Position numbers and translations under genes: made by a program. Under the pieces are notes generated by a model. That model was not told the DNA's origin and searched no databases. It saw nothing but the letters and a program-made list of their open reading frames with translations. A stretch of DNA of 55,525 nucleotides from Candidatus Corynebacterium avicola (GTDB taxonomy: Bacteria; Actinomycetota; Actinomycetes; Mycobacteriales; Mycobacteriaceae), in contig DXGC01000124.1 of assembly GCA_019114135.1 (NCBI GenBank), positions 1 to 55,525 of the forward strand, written 5' to 3'. This document shows, piece by piece, positions 8,976 through 18,461 of this stretch. Numbering within the stretch: the first letter of the stretch is position 1; each line of letters opens with the position of its first letter.

Positions 8976-9407
8976 TTACTCCTTCTCGGGAGGAAGACCG
9001 AACTGCAGGTTCAGCATGATCGAGGACCAGACCAGCATGACGGCCCCCATGATGATCAGCCAGATCAGCCAGAAGGAGATGCCGTAGGCCATCATCACGA
9101 TGGACACGGCCATGATGAACGGCCAACCCGAGCTCGCCGCGAAGAAGCCGAGCACGCCGGCGCCGTCCTCGATCTCCGCTTCCTCCCAGTCCTTGGGCTC
9201 GATGTCGGCCTTGGCGTTACTGAGGTGGAAGTACACACCGAGGAAGAGGGTCAGCAGGGTGGCCAGCACCAGGCCGGTGCCACCTGCCCACTCAGCGCCC
9301 TGCTGGTTGGACCCGTCGTTGAGCTGCGCGGTGGCGAAGAAGTACACCCCGGCCATCACCGCGAGGAACAGGGTGAGGCCATACATCAGCTTTGCTGTCT
9401 GGCGCAT
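8976..9407 (-). CDS. ctaF: Cytochrome aa3 oxidase subunit IV CtaF
   Basis: Small 143-residue actinobacterial subunit of the aa3 oxidase, with hydrophobic segments near 7-26, 43-62, 88-108 and 112-132. It begins MRQTAKLMYGLTLFLAVMAG and ends in a short charged tail. Start ATG at 9407 follows AGGAGA and lies 28 bp downstream of the ctaC stop, so the two genes are cotranscribed. It has no cofactor ligands and probably stabilises the oxidase in the supercomplex. Confidence 0.93.
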   Translation of the reverse strand: MRQTAKLMYGLTLFLAVMAGVYFFATAQLNDGSNQQGAEWAGGTGLVLATLLTLFLGVYFHLSNAKADIEPKDWEEAEIEDGAGVLGFFAASSGWPFIMAVSIVMMAYGISFWLIWLIIMGAVMLVWSSIMLNLQFGLPPEKE

Positions 9408-9435
9408 TGTCGTCTCCTAGTTTCTCTTGGCCGTC

Positions 9436-10551
9436 TTAGGACTCGGGGGAATTGATGGTGTTGGTGTCGCCGCCCTCACGGGTGGCGTCACGGCCCGGAA
9501 GGAAGGGCTTGGTGGAGGTTGCGTAGGGAGCCTCGCCGATCTCGCGCAGAGCGTCGGCGTTGCTGGCCTCGGGGTTGGCCTCGCGGAAGGCGAGGTAGTC
9601 AGCGAAGCTCTCCTTGCTGACGACACGGACCTCGAAGTTCATCATCGCGTGGTAGGTACCGCACATCTCGGCACAACGGCCGACGAATGCGCCTTCCTCG
9701 TCGATCTCCTCGATCTGGAACTTACGCTCGGACTGGTTGGCCTCCGGGTGCGGGAAGACATCGCGCTTGAAGAGGAACTCCGGGACCCAGAAGGAGTGGA
9801 TCACGTCGGAGGATGCCAGGTCGAACTGGATCGGGGTGTTCACCGGGAGCACCAGCACCGGGACTTCCTCGGACGTACCGACGGTCTCGATCTGGTCGTA
9901 GTTGAGGTAGGTGAAGTCGTCCTTCAGGTCGCCGTGGATCGGTCCGACGGCCTTGCCGTGCTCGCCGCGGTCGTCCTGCGGAACCTCGGCAGCCTGCTCG
10001 GCGGCCTCGGTGCGCTCGGAGTCCTCACCGACGTAGGTCTCGCCGTCGCCGGTGAACTCGCCGTCGATCTCGCCGTAACCGAACTTCCAGTTCCACTGGT
10101 AGGCGGTGACGTCGACGGAGACCTGCGGGTTCTTGTCGTGCGCGGTGACCTTGTCCTGGGTCTGGACGGTGAAGAAGAACAGTCCCATGACGATGAGGAC
10201 CGGGACGACCGTGAGGACAAGCTCCAGCGGGACGTTGTACTGGGTCTGCCGCGTGAACTCCGGCTTCCCCTTCTTCTTGGCCCGCTTGTCGCTGTCGCGG
10301 AAGATCACCACGAACATGAGGGCCCACATGATGATGCCGATGATCCATGCAACGACCCAGGTCCACACCCAGAAGTTGCCCATGGACTCGGACTCGGGGG
10401 TGATGCCCTCCGGCCAACCCATACGCAGGGCATGGAAGAAACCGTTGTCAGGTACTGCGACATCGCAGCCGACCAGGGCAAGGGAACCGAGTCCCAGTAC
10501 TCCGGCAAGGCCGAGCTTGCGCCCGGTGCCGTGAACTTTTCGCTGTTCCAC
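9436..10551 (-). CDS. ctaC: Cytochrome c oxidase subunit II CtaC (CuA-containing lipoprotein)
   Basis: Electron entry subunit of cytochrome aa3. The signal peptide ends in the lipobox LVGC (Cys29), so the mature protein is lipid-anchored. Two membrane helices follow (about 62-84 and 110-132). The cupredoxin domain holds the binuclear CuA site: His in SSDVIHSFW, then CAEMCGTYHAMM with Cys293, Cys297, His301 and a Met. An acidic insert around residues 165-210, before the CuA loop, is typical of actinobacterial CtaC and is thought to dock QcrC. Length 371 aa. First gene of ctaC-ctaF, divergent from asnB across 294 bp. Confidence 0.97.
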   Translation of the reverse strand: MEQRKVHGTGRKLGLAGVLGLGSLALVGCDVAVPDNGFFHALRMGWPEGITPESESMGNFWVWTWVVAWIIGIIMWALMFVVIFRDSDKRAKKKGKPEFTRQTQYNVPLELVLTVVPVLIVMGLFFFTVQTQDKVTAHDKNPQVSVDVTAYQWNWKFGYGEIDGEFTGDGETYVGEDSERTEAAEQAAEVPQDDRGEHGKAVGPIHGDLKDDFTYLNYDQIETVGTSEEVPVLVLPVNTPIQFDLASSDVIHSFWVPEFLFKRDVFPHPEANQSERKFQIEEIDEEGAFVGRCAEMCGTYHAMMNFEVRVVSKESFADYLAFREANPEASNADALREIGEAPYATSTKPFLPGRDATREGGDTNTINSPES

Positions 10552-10845
10552 GCGAGTATGCCTTCCTCAATCACACGTCGTGTTCATCGGGGCCGCAGCG
10601 GTGCCATCGCCTGCAGAGGACGCACCTGGGTCCCGTGTCACCATCCGACCTTAGTGCATGGGGGGTCACGGTCCACCATCATGGACACGCTTGTGATTCC
10701 ACATCGGCCCTATTCGGGGTTGCCTGGGTCACGCGACACGCAGCGCTACGCGCCGAGCGACCCGCCGAGTAGTCTGGTGATTCAGCAATTCGCCCATCCG
10801 GGACACCCCGGCCACCGACTACAACGGAGATGACCCCTAGCGCCC

Positions 10846-12795
10846 ATGTGTGGACTTCTTGGATTCCTGACCGCGCAGGACGACGCCGACAACTACGTCG
10901 ACGCCGTCGCCCACGCCCTGCCCTGCATGCGCCACCGCGGCCCCGACGAGGACGGGACATGGAACGACGACACGGTCGTCTTCGGATTCAACCGCCTGTC
11001 GATCATCGACCTGGAGCACTCCCACCAGCCCCTGCAGTGGGGCCCGGAGGACAACCCCTCCCGCTACTCGATGACCTTCAACGGCGAGATCTACAACTAC
11101 CTGGAGCTCCGCGAGGAACTGCAGGCCGCCGGTTACGGGTTCCGCACCTCAGGTGACTCCGAGACCATCGTGGTGGGCTACCACCACTGGGGCAAGGACG
11201 TCGTCAACCACCTGCGCGGCATGTTCGCCTTCGCCGTCTGGGACTCGGTGGAGCGCACCCTCTTCCTGGGCCGCGACCCCTTCGGGATCAAGCCGCTCTT
11301 CTACGCCACCACTGCCGCCGGCACCGCTTTCGGCAGCGAGAAGAAGTCCGTCCTGGACATGGCGGACGCCATCGGTCTAGACAAGAGCCTTGACGACCGT
11401 GCCGTCGTCCACTACACGGACCTGCAGTACGTGCCCGAGCCGGAGACCCTGCACGCCGGGATCCGCCGTCTGGAGTCCGGCTGCCACGCCACCCTGACCC
11501 CCGGTGGCGAGGTGGAGGCCGTCCGCTACTTCGAGCCGACCTTCCCGGTCGTCCCCGTCCCTGCCGGCAGCGAGGACAAGCTGTACCACCGCATCGCCGA
11601 TGCCCTGCAGGACTCCGTCGCCAAGCACATGCGTGCCGACGTGACCGTGGGTTCCTTCCTCTCCGGCGGCATCGACTCCACCGCGATCGCCTCGCTGGCC
11701 AAGCAGCACAACCCGGACCTGGTCACCTTCACCACCGGTTTCGAGCGTGAGGGCTACTCCGAGGTCGACGTCGCCGCCGAGTCCGCCGCCGCGATCGGCG
11801 TGGAGCACGTGGTCAAGGTCGTCTCCCCGGAGGAGTTCGCCGCCGCGGTCCCGAAGATCATCTGGTACCTCGACGACCCGGTCGCCGACCCGGCCCTGGT
11901 TCCCCTCTACTTCGTCGCCGCCGCCGCCCGTGAGCGGGTGAAGGTTGTGCTCTCCGGTGAGGGCGCCGACGAACTCTTCGGTGGCTACACCATCTACAAG
12001 GAGCCGCTGTCGCTGGCGCCCTTCGAGAAGATCCCCTCCCCGATCAAGAAGGTGCTGGGCACCGTCGGCAATGCCCTGCCGGACGGCATGCGCGGCAAGT
12101 CCCTGCTGCAGCGCGGCACCACGCCGATGGAGGAGCGCTACTACGGCAACGCCCGCTCCTTCAACTACGAGCAGCTGGAGCGTGTCCTGCGGATCGCGCG
12201 TCCCGAGTGGGACCACCGCGAGGTCACCGCACCGATCTACGCCCGGTCCACCGACATGGACCCGGTCTCCCGGATGCAGCACCTGGACCTGTTCACCTGG
12301 ATGCGCGGCGACATCCTGGTGAAGGCGGACAAGATCACCATGGCCAACTCGCTGGAGCTGCGCGTCCCCTTCCTGGACAAGGTCGTCTTCGACGTCGCCC
12401 GCACCATCCCGCACGAGCTGAAGGTCGGCCACGGCACCACGAAGTACGCACTGCGCCGTGCACTGGAACTGATCGTCCCTGAGCACGTGATCAACCGTAA
12501 GAAGCTGGGCTTCCCGGTGCCGCTGCGTCACTGGCTGGCCGGCGAGGAGCTCCACGACTGGGCGAAGAAGACCATCGAGGAGTCCCGGACGGATCACATC
12601 TTCAACAAGGCCGAGGTACTCGCGATGCTCGAGGAGCACCGCGTGTCCTTCTCCTCCGGCTCGGCGACCGGCACCGGCCCCGACCACTCCCGTCGCCTGT
12701 GGACCGTGATCGCCTTCATGATCTGGCACGGCATCTTCGTCGAGGACCGGATCCACCCGGAGATCGACGAGCGCGACTTCCCGGTCCACCTGTAG
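10846..12795 (+). CDS. ltsA: Glutamine-hydrolysing asparagine synthetase-like amidotransferase (AsnB/LtsA)
   Basis: Class II glutamine amidotransferase of 649 residues. After Met removal Cys2 is the N-terminal nucleophile (MCGLLGFL), with RHRGPDEDGTW and NGEIYNYLELR in the glutaminase half. The synthetase half carries the PP-loop SGGIDS (273-278) and SGEGADELFGGY. By position next to ctaC and by sequence it matches C. glutamicum LtsA, reported to amidate meso-diaminopimelate residues of peptidoglycan and to affect lysozyme and temperature sensitivity, rather than to make free asparagine. That role is inferred by orthology. A possible promoter is TAGTCT near 10770. Confidence 0.93.
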   Translation: MCGLLGFLTAQDDADNYVDAVAHALPCMRHRGPDEDGTWNDDTVVFGFNRLSIIDLEHSHQPLQWGPEDNPSRYSMTFNGEIYNYLELREELQAAGYGFRTSGDSETIVVGYHHWGKDVVNHLRGMFAFAVWDSVERTLFLGRDPFGIKPLFYATTAAGTAFGSEKKSVLDMADAIGLDKSLDDRAVVHYTDLQYVPEPETLHAGIRRLESGCHATLTPGGEVEAVRYFEPTFPVVPVPAGSEDKLYHRIADALQDSVAKHMRADVTVGSFLSGGIDSTAIASLAKQHNPDLVTFTTGFEREGYSEVDVAAESAAAIGVEHVVKVVSPEEFAAAVPKIIWYLDDPVADPALVPLYFVAAAARERVKVVLSGEGADELFGGYTIYKEPLSLAPFEKIPSPIKKVLGTVGNALPDGMRGKSLLQRGTTPMEERYYGNARSFNYEQLERVLRIARPEWDHREVTAPIYARSTDMDPVSRMQHLDLFTWMRGDILVKADKITMANSLELRVPFLDKVVFDVARTIPHELKVGHGTTKYALRRALELIVPEHVINRKKLGFPVPLRHWLAGEELHDWAKKTIEESRTDHIFNKAEVLAMLEEHRVSFSSGSATGTGPDHSRRLWTVIAFMIWHGIFVEDRIHPEIDERDFPVHL

Positions 12796-12877
12796 AGGCC
12801 CGGGGACGCCCGCGTTCAACGGATTCTCGATCGGTTGTGGTTGTTCAGGTGGCCTCAGTCGGCCGTCACACACGAAA

Positions 12878-12916
12878 CGACCCCGACCGAGCATGGATCA
12901 TGCTCAGTCGGGGTCG
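12878..12916. terminator. Bidirectional terminator between ltsA and the Fe-S protein gene
   Basis: Stem CGACCCCGACCGAGCATG against CATGCTCAGTCGGGGTCG with a 3-nt loop and one mismatch, between convergent stop codons at 12795 and 12935. Confidence 0.88.
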
Positions 12917-12934
12917 TCCTGTGTCGCCCTCAGA

Positions 12935-13279
12935 TCAGCTGAAGGAGTCGCCGCAGGCGCAGGACCCGCCGGCGTTGGGGTTGTCGATGGTGAACCCCTG
13001 GGACTCGATGGTGTCGGCGAAGTCGATCTTGGCACCGGTCAGGTACGGGGCCGACATCTTGTCGACGACCAGACGGACGCCCTCGACCTCGTCGACGAGA
13101 TCGCCGTCGAGGGTACGGTCGTCGAAGAAGAGCTGGTAGCGCAGACCGGCGCAACCACCCGGCTGCACGGCGATACGCAGAGACAAATCGTCCCGGCCCT
13201 CCTGGGCGAGCAGGCCTGCTGCCTTGCCGGCGGCGGCGGTGGTCAGTTCAACCCCGGTGGTCTTCTCGGGAGCGGTCAT
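12935..13279 (-). CDS. HesB/IscA-like (A-type) iron-sulfur cluster assembly protein
   Basis: Cytosolic 114-residue A-type carrier or insertion protein for Fe-S clusters. Residues VQPGGCAGLRYQL and the C-terminal GGSCACGDSFS supply the three conserved cysteines. The ATG at 13279 is chosen because AGGAGG lies 6 nt upstream; the frame stays open beyond it without family similarity. It is transcribed towards ltsA. In mycobacteria the equivalent gene keeps the same place. Likely clients are the Rieske protein or radical-SAM enzymes such as LipA and BioB nearby, but that is inference. Confidence 0.93.
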   Translation of the reverse strand: MTAPEKTTGVELTTAAAGKAAGLLAQEGRDDLSLRIAVQPGGCAGLRYQLFFDDRTLDGDLVDEVEGVRLVVDKMSAPYLTGAKIDFADTIESQGFTIDNPNAGGSCACGDSFS

Positions 13280-13465
13280 CAATTCCTCCTGGTCTGATGC
13301 GCGACTTTCGATGCACGTCTGGTGCGGATATTCCCAAACTACTCCCCCACAACCACGAAAGCCACCGAAGTATTCCATCGTGTGTTCCCGGGTCTGCGCC
13401 GACGCACCCGCCGTAGAGCCGCCCTCTTTGGCACCGGATACCTCTGGTGCTCTAGCCTGTGTGGT

Positions 13466-14185
13466 GTGAAACTCCCGTGGAAGAACAGCTCCGACTCTGA
13501 CGACACTGACGCAACCGCCGCCAGCGCCCAGTCCGCGACGGCCGCCGACACCTCCGGCGCCGCGGACGGCTCCGTGCTGCCCAAGGGGCAGACCCCGAAG
13601 AAGGGGCGTCCCACCCCGAAGCGCAACGAGGTCGAGCGCGCCACGGGCGTGCGACGCTCACACTACGACGCTCCCCTGACCCCCAAGGAGGCACGTCAGC
13701 GCAAGAAGGACATCAAGTCCTCGATGTCCAAGGAGGAGTACAAGGAGCAGAAGCGCAAGCAGCGCGAGGAGGCCGCTGCCGCCCGCCAGAAGGCCAATGA
13801 GCGCATGATGGCCGGCGATCCGGACTACCTGTTGGCCCGTGACCAGGGCAAGGAGAAGGCGCTGGTGCGTAACCTCGTCGACTCCAAGCGCTACCTCATG
13901 AACTACTTCCTGCCGATCGCCCTGATCGTCGTGGTGGTCATGATCGTCGGTACCCAGTACCCGGACATCGCGAACATGGTGTCCCTGCTCATGCTCGTGG
14001 TGATCCTCGTCATGGTGGTCGAGGGCTTCTTCCTGGGACGCCGGGCCAACCGCCTGGTGAACGAACGCTACCCCGACAACACCTTCGGTAAGTGGTCGAT
14101 CGGTTTCTACGCCTTCACCCGCGCCACCATGATCCGCAAGATGCGTACCCCGGCACCGCAGACCCAGCTCGGCGACACGGTCTAG
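13466..14185 (+). CDS. DUF3043 family membrane protein
   Basis: Conserved actinobacterial membrane protein of unknown function, 239 aa. A disordered, charged N-terminal half (Ser/Thr/Ala, then Lys/Arg/Glu-rich, up to about residue 120) precedes two adjacent membrane helices (about 144-164 and 170-190) and a basic C-terminal tail. The GTG at 13466 is chosen: TAGCCT at 13453-13458 lies 7 nt upstream, giving a leaderless start, and the longer frame from 13322 covers the divergent promoter region. It is the first gene of a pair with the CobT-like gene, 30 bp downstream, the same pairing as Rv2206/cobT in M. tuberculosis. Confidence 0.9.
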   Translation: MKLPWKNSSDSDDTDATAASAQSATAADTSGAADGSVLPKGQTPKKGRPTPKRNEVERATGVRRSHYDAPLTPKEARQRKKDIKSSMSKEEYKEQKRKQREEAAAARQKANERMMAGDPDYLLARDQGKEKALVRNLVDSKRYLMNYFLPIALIVVVVMIVGTQYPDIANMVSLLMLVVILVMVVEGFFLGRRANRLVNERYPDNTFGKWSIGFYAFTRATMIRKMRTPAPQTQLGDTV

Positions 14186-14215
14186 TCCGGTCCCAGGCGT
14201 ATCGGAACTTCCACC

Positions 14216-15052
14216 ATGACGGTTCTCTCCAGGCTCCGGGACTGGGTCACCAGCACGGGCTGCGCCTCCGCCCTCGTTCCGGACGAAACGGGGAACGCTG
14301 CGCGTCCCACCCTGCTCGCAGTCACCCGGGACGGTTCAGCTGCCGCCGACGACCTCGCGACAGGCGGTGCGGCGCTCAATGACATGGCGGCGATCGCCGG
14401 GGCGGACGTCGAGCTCACCGCACCCGAAACGGACGAGCTAACCTCCGAGTCGGTGCTGTCACTCATCGGCCAGGGCGAGAACCTGGCCGACGCCCACGCC
14501 GACGCCGCCACTCCCCTGCTGCTGGTCAGTCTGCCCGACGCAGAACTCGCCGCAGCCGCCGCCACGGACGCCGTGATCGGCACCCGGTGCAACGTCGAGC
14601 CGGTGAACCTGCTGCGCTCCGATGCCCCTGACTGGCAGCAGCGGGTCATCGCCGTGCGTGACCTCATGTTCACCACCCGCCGACACCGCCGCGGCCCGGC
14701 GACGGCCTCGTCCAGCCGTGAGATCCTACGGATGATCGGTACCCCGGAGCTCGCCGTGGTCGCAGGGCTGTTGTCGCGCTCCGCCGAGCGTCGCACCCCG
14801 GTGATCCTGGACGGACCTGCCACGCTCGCCGCCGCGCTGCTGGCGGAATCACTGCGTCCGGGGTCGACGTCCTGGTGGCTGGCCCCGCACACACCCGACG
14901 AACCTTCAGCGCCCCCTGCGCTGCGACGACTGTCGCTCTCCCCCGTCCACGACGACGACCTGGGCCTTCCCGACTCCGGGAGCGGCGCCGGACTGGCCGT
15001 CCTGCCGATGGTGCGCACCGCCGCGGTCGTCGCCGACCGCGACGGTCACTAG
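14216..15052 (+). CDS. Degenerate CobT-like protein, probably catalytically inactive
   Basis: 278 aa. The C-terminal half follows nicotinate-nucleotide:dimethylbenzimidazole phosphoribosyltransferase (CobT): [37 protein letters not shown], a SWWLAPH segment and a final [10 protein letters not shown]. Two signatures of active CobT are missing. The GMGIGNTT phosphate-binding segment is replaced by [20 protein letters not shown], and the catalytic-Glu segment (normally GEGTGA) reads DSGSGA. The protein is also shorter than the usual 340-360 residues. No cobU or cobS follows, although cob genes occupy this spot in relatives. It overlaps the ilvE stop by 4 bp. Most likely a relic or a repurposed CobT fold; GC-rich third positions and an intact frame argue for a maintained protein. 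Confidence 0.72.
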   Translation: MTVLSRLRDWVTSTGCASALVPDETGNAARPTLLAVTRDGSAAADDLATGGAALNDMAAIAGADVELTAPETDELTSESVLSLIGQGENLADAHADAATPLLLVSLPDAELAAAAATDAVIGTRCNVEPVNLLRSDAPDWQQRVIAVRDLMFTTRRHRRGPATASSSREILRMIGTPELAVVAGLLSRSAERRTPVILDGPATLAAALLAESLRPGSTSWWLAPHTPDEPSAPPALRRLSLSPVHDDDLGLPDSGSGAGLAVLPMVRTAAVVADRDGH

Positions 15053-16209
15053 GCGGACGAAGCCGGAACCAGGGTGTAGTTCCAGCCGTGGGTGTCCTCC
15101 ACGGTGCCCCGCTGGATGCCGGTGAGGTGCTCGCGAAGACGCATGGTGATCTCGCCGGACTCTCCTCCGTTGACCTGGAACTCCCCGGTGCGGTCCTTGA
15201 CGGTGCCGACCGGGGTGATCACGGCGGCGGTTCCGCAGGCGAAGGCCTCGATCATCTCGCCGGAGGCGGCGGTCTGCTTCCACTCCTCGACGCTGAACTT
15301 GCGCTCGGTGACCTTCAGGCCGTCGTCCTGCGCCAGCTGCAGCAGGGACTCGCGGGTGACGCCGGGCAGCAGCGACCCGGAGAGCTCCGGGGTGACCAGC
15401 TCGGCAGCGTCGGCACTGTCGGCGGAGTCACCGTCCTTCAGGATGAAGGCGAGGTTCATGCCGCCCATCTCCTCGATCCAGGTGTGCTCGGCGGCGTCCA
15501 GCCACACGACCTGGTCGCAGCCCTGCTCCTCGGCGAAGGACTGGGCGGCGAGCGAGGCTGCGTAGTTCCCGGCGAACTTCGCCGCACCGGTGCCTCCCGG
15601 AGCCGCACGCACGTACTCGGTCGACAGCCACACGCTCACCGGGGTGATGCCGCCCTTGAAGTAGGCGCCGGCCGGGGAGGCGATGACGTAGAAGCTGTAG
15701 CTGTTCGCCGGGTGAACGCCCAGGCCGACCTCGTTGGAGACCATGAACGGGCGCAGGTACAGCGCAGCTTCGCCGCCGGCCTCCGGGACCCATGCCGAAT
15801 CCACGTCGACGATCTGGCGCAGCGACTCGAGGAAGAGCTCCTCGGGAACCTCCGGCATGGCCATACGGCGTGCCGAGGAGCGGATGCGGGCGGCGTTCTT
15901 GTCCGGGCGGAAGGTCGCGATGGAACCGTCCGGCTGGCGGTAGGCCTTCAGACCCTCGAAGATGGCCTGGCCGTAGTGGAGCACCGAGGAGGCCGGGTCG
16001 ATCTGCAGTGGGGCGTACGGCACCAGGCGCGGCTCGTGCCAGCCGTCGTCCTCCGTCCAGTCGACGACCACCATGTGGTCGGTGAAGTACTTGCCGAACC
16101 CGGGGTTGGCGAGAACCTCGTTGATCCGCTCGACCGACGTCGGGGTGTCGGTGAGCGTACGGGTGAACGGTTGGGTGGTGGAGGCGGAACCGGGCGCAGA
16201 ATCAGACAT
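15049..16209 (-). CDS. ilvE: Branched-chain amino acid aminotransferase
   Basis: PLP-dependent fold-IV transaminase for the last step of leucine, isoleucine and valine synthesis and the first step of their breakdown. 386 aa from the ATG at 16209, chosen because TAAGAT (16217-16222) sits 7 nt upstream. Conserved parts: [37 protein letters not shown] (with the PLP lysine), [11 protein letters not shown] and [14 protein letters not shown] short [11 protein letters not shown] repeat interrupts the region near residue 255. It is divergent from pepA across 50 bp and convergent with the CobT-like gene. Confidence 0.96.
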   Translation of the reverse strand: MSDSAPGSASTTQPFTRTLTDTPTSVERINEVLANPGFGKYFTDHMVVVDWTEDDGWHEPRLVPYAPLQIDPASSVLHYGQAIFEGLKAYRQPDGSIATFRPDKNAARIRSSARRMAMPEVPEELFLESLRQIVDVDSAWVPEAGGEAALYLRPFMVSNEVGLGVHPANSYSFYVIASPAGAYFKGGITPVSVWLSTEYVRAAPGGTGAAKFAGNYAASLAAQSFAEEQGCDQVVWLDAAEHTWIEEMGGMNLAFILKDGDSADSADAAELVTPELSGSLLPGVTRESLLQLAQDDGLKVTERKFSVEEWKQTAASGEMIEAFACGTAAVITPVGTVKDRTGEFQVNGGESGEITMRLREHLTGIQRGTVEDTHGWNYTLVPASSA

Positions 16210-16259
16210 GGCCTGTATCTTAGACCCGTCGGTACCCATGAGCGTAGGAGAGGTGAGGG

Positions 16260-17894
16260 ATGACCACGAGCACGGCTCCCACAGACCAGTCAGATTCCGC
16301 GAATCCGAACCCCACGGCGGTCTTGCGCCGCGGTGTCGTCCCTGCACTTGAACTGTTCACCGGCTCGGTCACGGATGCCGACGTCGATGTTCTGCTGGTG
16401 CCGACCTTCGTCGGTGAGTCGGGCATCGAGACCTCACTGGACATGTCGGTCACCGAGCTTGTGCAGGTCGAGGTCTGGAAGGCACTGGTCGACATCGGGG
16501 CCACCGGACGCGCCGAGGAGGTCGTCGGTCTGCCGTCCGTGCCCGGCATCGACGCCCGACGGATCGTCGCCGTCGGCCTCGGGGACGCCGACGCCGTCAC
16601 CGAGGACACCCTGCGTGCCGCCGCCGGTGCGGCGTCCCGGGCCCTGCCGACCGAGGCCCCTGGAGCGACCACGGTGCTCAGCCTTCTGGGGGTGCTGGGG
16701 ATCGGCCCGGCCACCGAAGGACACGCCCTGGGCGGCTACCGCTACGGCACCGCCGCTGAGTCTGACGCGTCCGAGCCGTCCGAGCCGTCCGAGCTCCGCA
16801 TCCTCATCGCCGCCGGCGACAGCACCGCCGGTTCCGAGGACGGCACCGACACGGTGTCCGACGCCGACGACGCCTTCGCCCACGCCTGCGTGGTAGTCGA
16901 GGCCGTGACCTTCGCCCGGGACCTGGTCAACGCCCCGGCGAACGCCCTGTACCCGCAGAGCTACGCCGCACTCATCGAGCAGAGCGCCACCGACGCCGGC
17001 CTCGAGGTGGAGGTCCTGGACGAGACCGATCTCGCCGAGCAGGGCTTCGGGGCGATCCTGGGCGTGGGCCAGGGATCACAGCGTCCTCCCCGACTCGTCC
17101 GGGTCAGCTACGTCCCGGAAGGCGTGGACGACCCGCGCCACGTCGCCCTGGTCGGCAAGGGGGTGACCTTCGACACCGGCGGGATCTCGCTGAAGCCTGC
17201 GGCGAAGATGGACAACATGATCTCCGACATGGGCGGGTCGGCGGCCGTGGTCTCTGCGGTGATCGCCGCGTCTGAACTGGAGCTGCCGGTCGCGGTCACC
17301 GCGACGGTCCCCCTGGCGGAGAACATGCCGGACGGCCTGTCCGTACGCCCCGGCGACATCCTGCGGCACTACGGCGGCACCACGACCGAGGTGCTCAACA
17401 CGGACGCGGAGGGCCGCCTGATCCTCGGTGACGCCCTGGCACGCGCCTGCGAGGACGAGCCGGACTACCTGCTGGATACCGCCACGCTGACCGGCGCCCA
17501 GGTCCGGGCCCTCGGCGACCGGATGTCCGCGGTGATGGGCACCCCGACCTTCAGGGACCGTGTGGCCGAGGTCGGGCACACCGTCGGCGAGGAGACCTGG
17601 CCGATGCCGCTGCCGGCGGAGATCGCCCGGGACATCACCTCGGACGTGGCGGACCTGCGCAACATCTCGACCAAGGGCTGGGGCGGGATGGCCGCCGCCG
17701 GGCACTACCTCGCCAACTTCGTCAGCGACGGACTGCCCTGGGTCCACATCGACGTGGCCGGACCTGCCTACAACTCCGGTTCCGCCCGCGGTTACACCCC
17801 GCGGCGGGCCACCGGAGCCCCGGTCCGCACCATCATCGCGGTCCTCGAGGACATTGCGGACACTGCAGACACTGCAGACACTGCCGAAAACTAG
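16260..17894 (+). CDS. pepA: Leucyl aminopeptidase (M17 family)
   Basis: Cytosolic di-metal aminopeptidase, 544 aa. The C-terminal catalytic domain shows [18 protein letters not shown] with the metal-binding Lys and Asp, and the signature [14 protein letters not shown]. The N-terminal domain is the variable macrodomain-like part. Two tandem-repeat stretches are present: [10 protein letters not shown] near residue 175 and [14 protein letters not shown] at the very C-terminus, both built from 9-bp units. Start ATG at 16260 follows AGGTGAGGG. The stop overlaps the convergent hypothetical gene by 4 bp with no terminator between them. Confidence 0.96.
   Translation: MTTSTAPTDQSDSANPNPTAVLRRGVVPALELFTGSVTDADVDVLLVPTFVGESGIETSLDMSVTELVQVEVWKALVDIGATGRAEEVVGLPSVPGIDARRIVAVGLGDADAVTEDTLRAAAGAASRALPTEAPGATTVLSLLGVLGIGPATEGHALGGYRYGTAAESDASEPSEPSELRILIAAGDSTAGSEDGTDTVSDADDAFAHACVVVEAVTFARDLVNAPANALYPQSYAALIEQSATDAGLEVEVLDETDLAEQGFGAILGVGQGSQRPPRLVRVSYVPEGVDDPRHVALVGKGVTFDTGGISLKPAAKMDNMISDMGGSAAVVSAVIAASELELPVAVTATVPLAENMPDGLSVRPGDILRHYGGTTTEVLNTDAEGRLILGDALARACEDEPDYLLDTATLTGAQVRALGDRMSAVMGTPTFRDRVAEVGHTVGEETWPMPLPAEIARDITSDVADLRNISTKGWGGMAAAGHYLANFVSDGLPWVHIDVAGPAYNSGSARGYTPRRATGAPVRTIIAVLEDIADTADTADTAEN
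17850..17885. repeat. 9-bp tandem repeat at the pepA 3' end
   Basis: Four consecutive 9-bp units GACATTGCG, GACACTGCA, GACACTGCA, GACACTGCC encode repeated Asp-Ile/Thr-Ala just before the pepA stop. Copy-number change would keep the frame. Confidence 0.85.
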
Positions 17895-18289
17895 TCGTCG
17901 CTGTCTTCGCGGCTTCGCTCCTCGAATCGGGCGCGCCGCTCGCGAGCCTCGAGCCGCTGCCGGATGATCCGGTCGCGCTCGATCCGGTCACGCATCCGCT
18001 GCGGATAGCCGGAGGAGGCGGCGTCGTACACGCGCACCCCCAGCTCGTCGATGATCACGTCGACGCCCTTCGGCCCACCGATCCGGCGGCGCGTCCACTC
18101 CCCGGCCTCGTCGACCAGGACCACCGACATCTCGTTGACCAGGGTCTCCGGTTCGACATACGCCTCCACTCCCCTGTGGGTCGCGGTCCACTGCCGCAGA
18201 TAATCAAGGTCAGCGGGACGCACCGTGCCCCGGGGTCCCCTGGGTCCGCGGGGCCCGGTGCGCCTGGATCGACCGAAGATATTGAACAC
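17891..18289 (-). CDS. Conserved hypothetical protein with Gly-Pro-Arg repeats
   Basis: 132 aa, no signal peptide or membrane segment. The N-terminus [22 protein letters not shown] has three Gly-Pro-Arg triplets, followed by a compact alpha/beta-looking middle (about 25-95) and a very charged Arg/Glu C-terminal helix (about 95-132). GTG at 18289 is 7 nt after TAGAAT (18297-18302), so a leaderless start. It sits between pepA and the E2 gene; I recall a hypothetical gene of similar size at this place in C. glutamicum. No function can be assigned. The GPR run is too short to call a collagen-like protein. Confidence 0.78.
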   Translation of the reverse strand: MFNIFGRSRRTGPRGPRGPRGTVRPADLDYLRQWTATHRGVEAYVEPETLVNEMSVVLVDEAGEWTRRRIGGPKGVDVIIDELGVRVYDAASSGYPQRMRDRIERDRIIRQRLEARERRARFEERSREDSDD

Positions 18290-18461
18290 CCCACCAATTC
18301 TAGGTCAACCGCCGAATACCATGCCGCGGGCGTCGGGTCACCACTTTCGGGGAGGTCCGATCATGCAGCCGGACCCTACAGCGCTACCATATGTACTATT
18401 CGGTCAGAGACCTTTTTTGTACTCCACATCTGTACTTCCGCTTTTTAGGAGCTTCTACACC

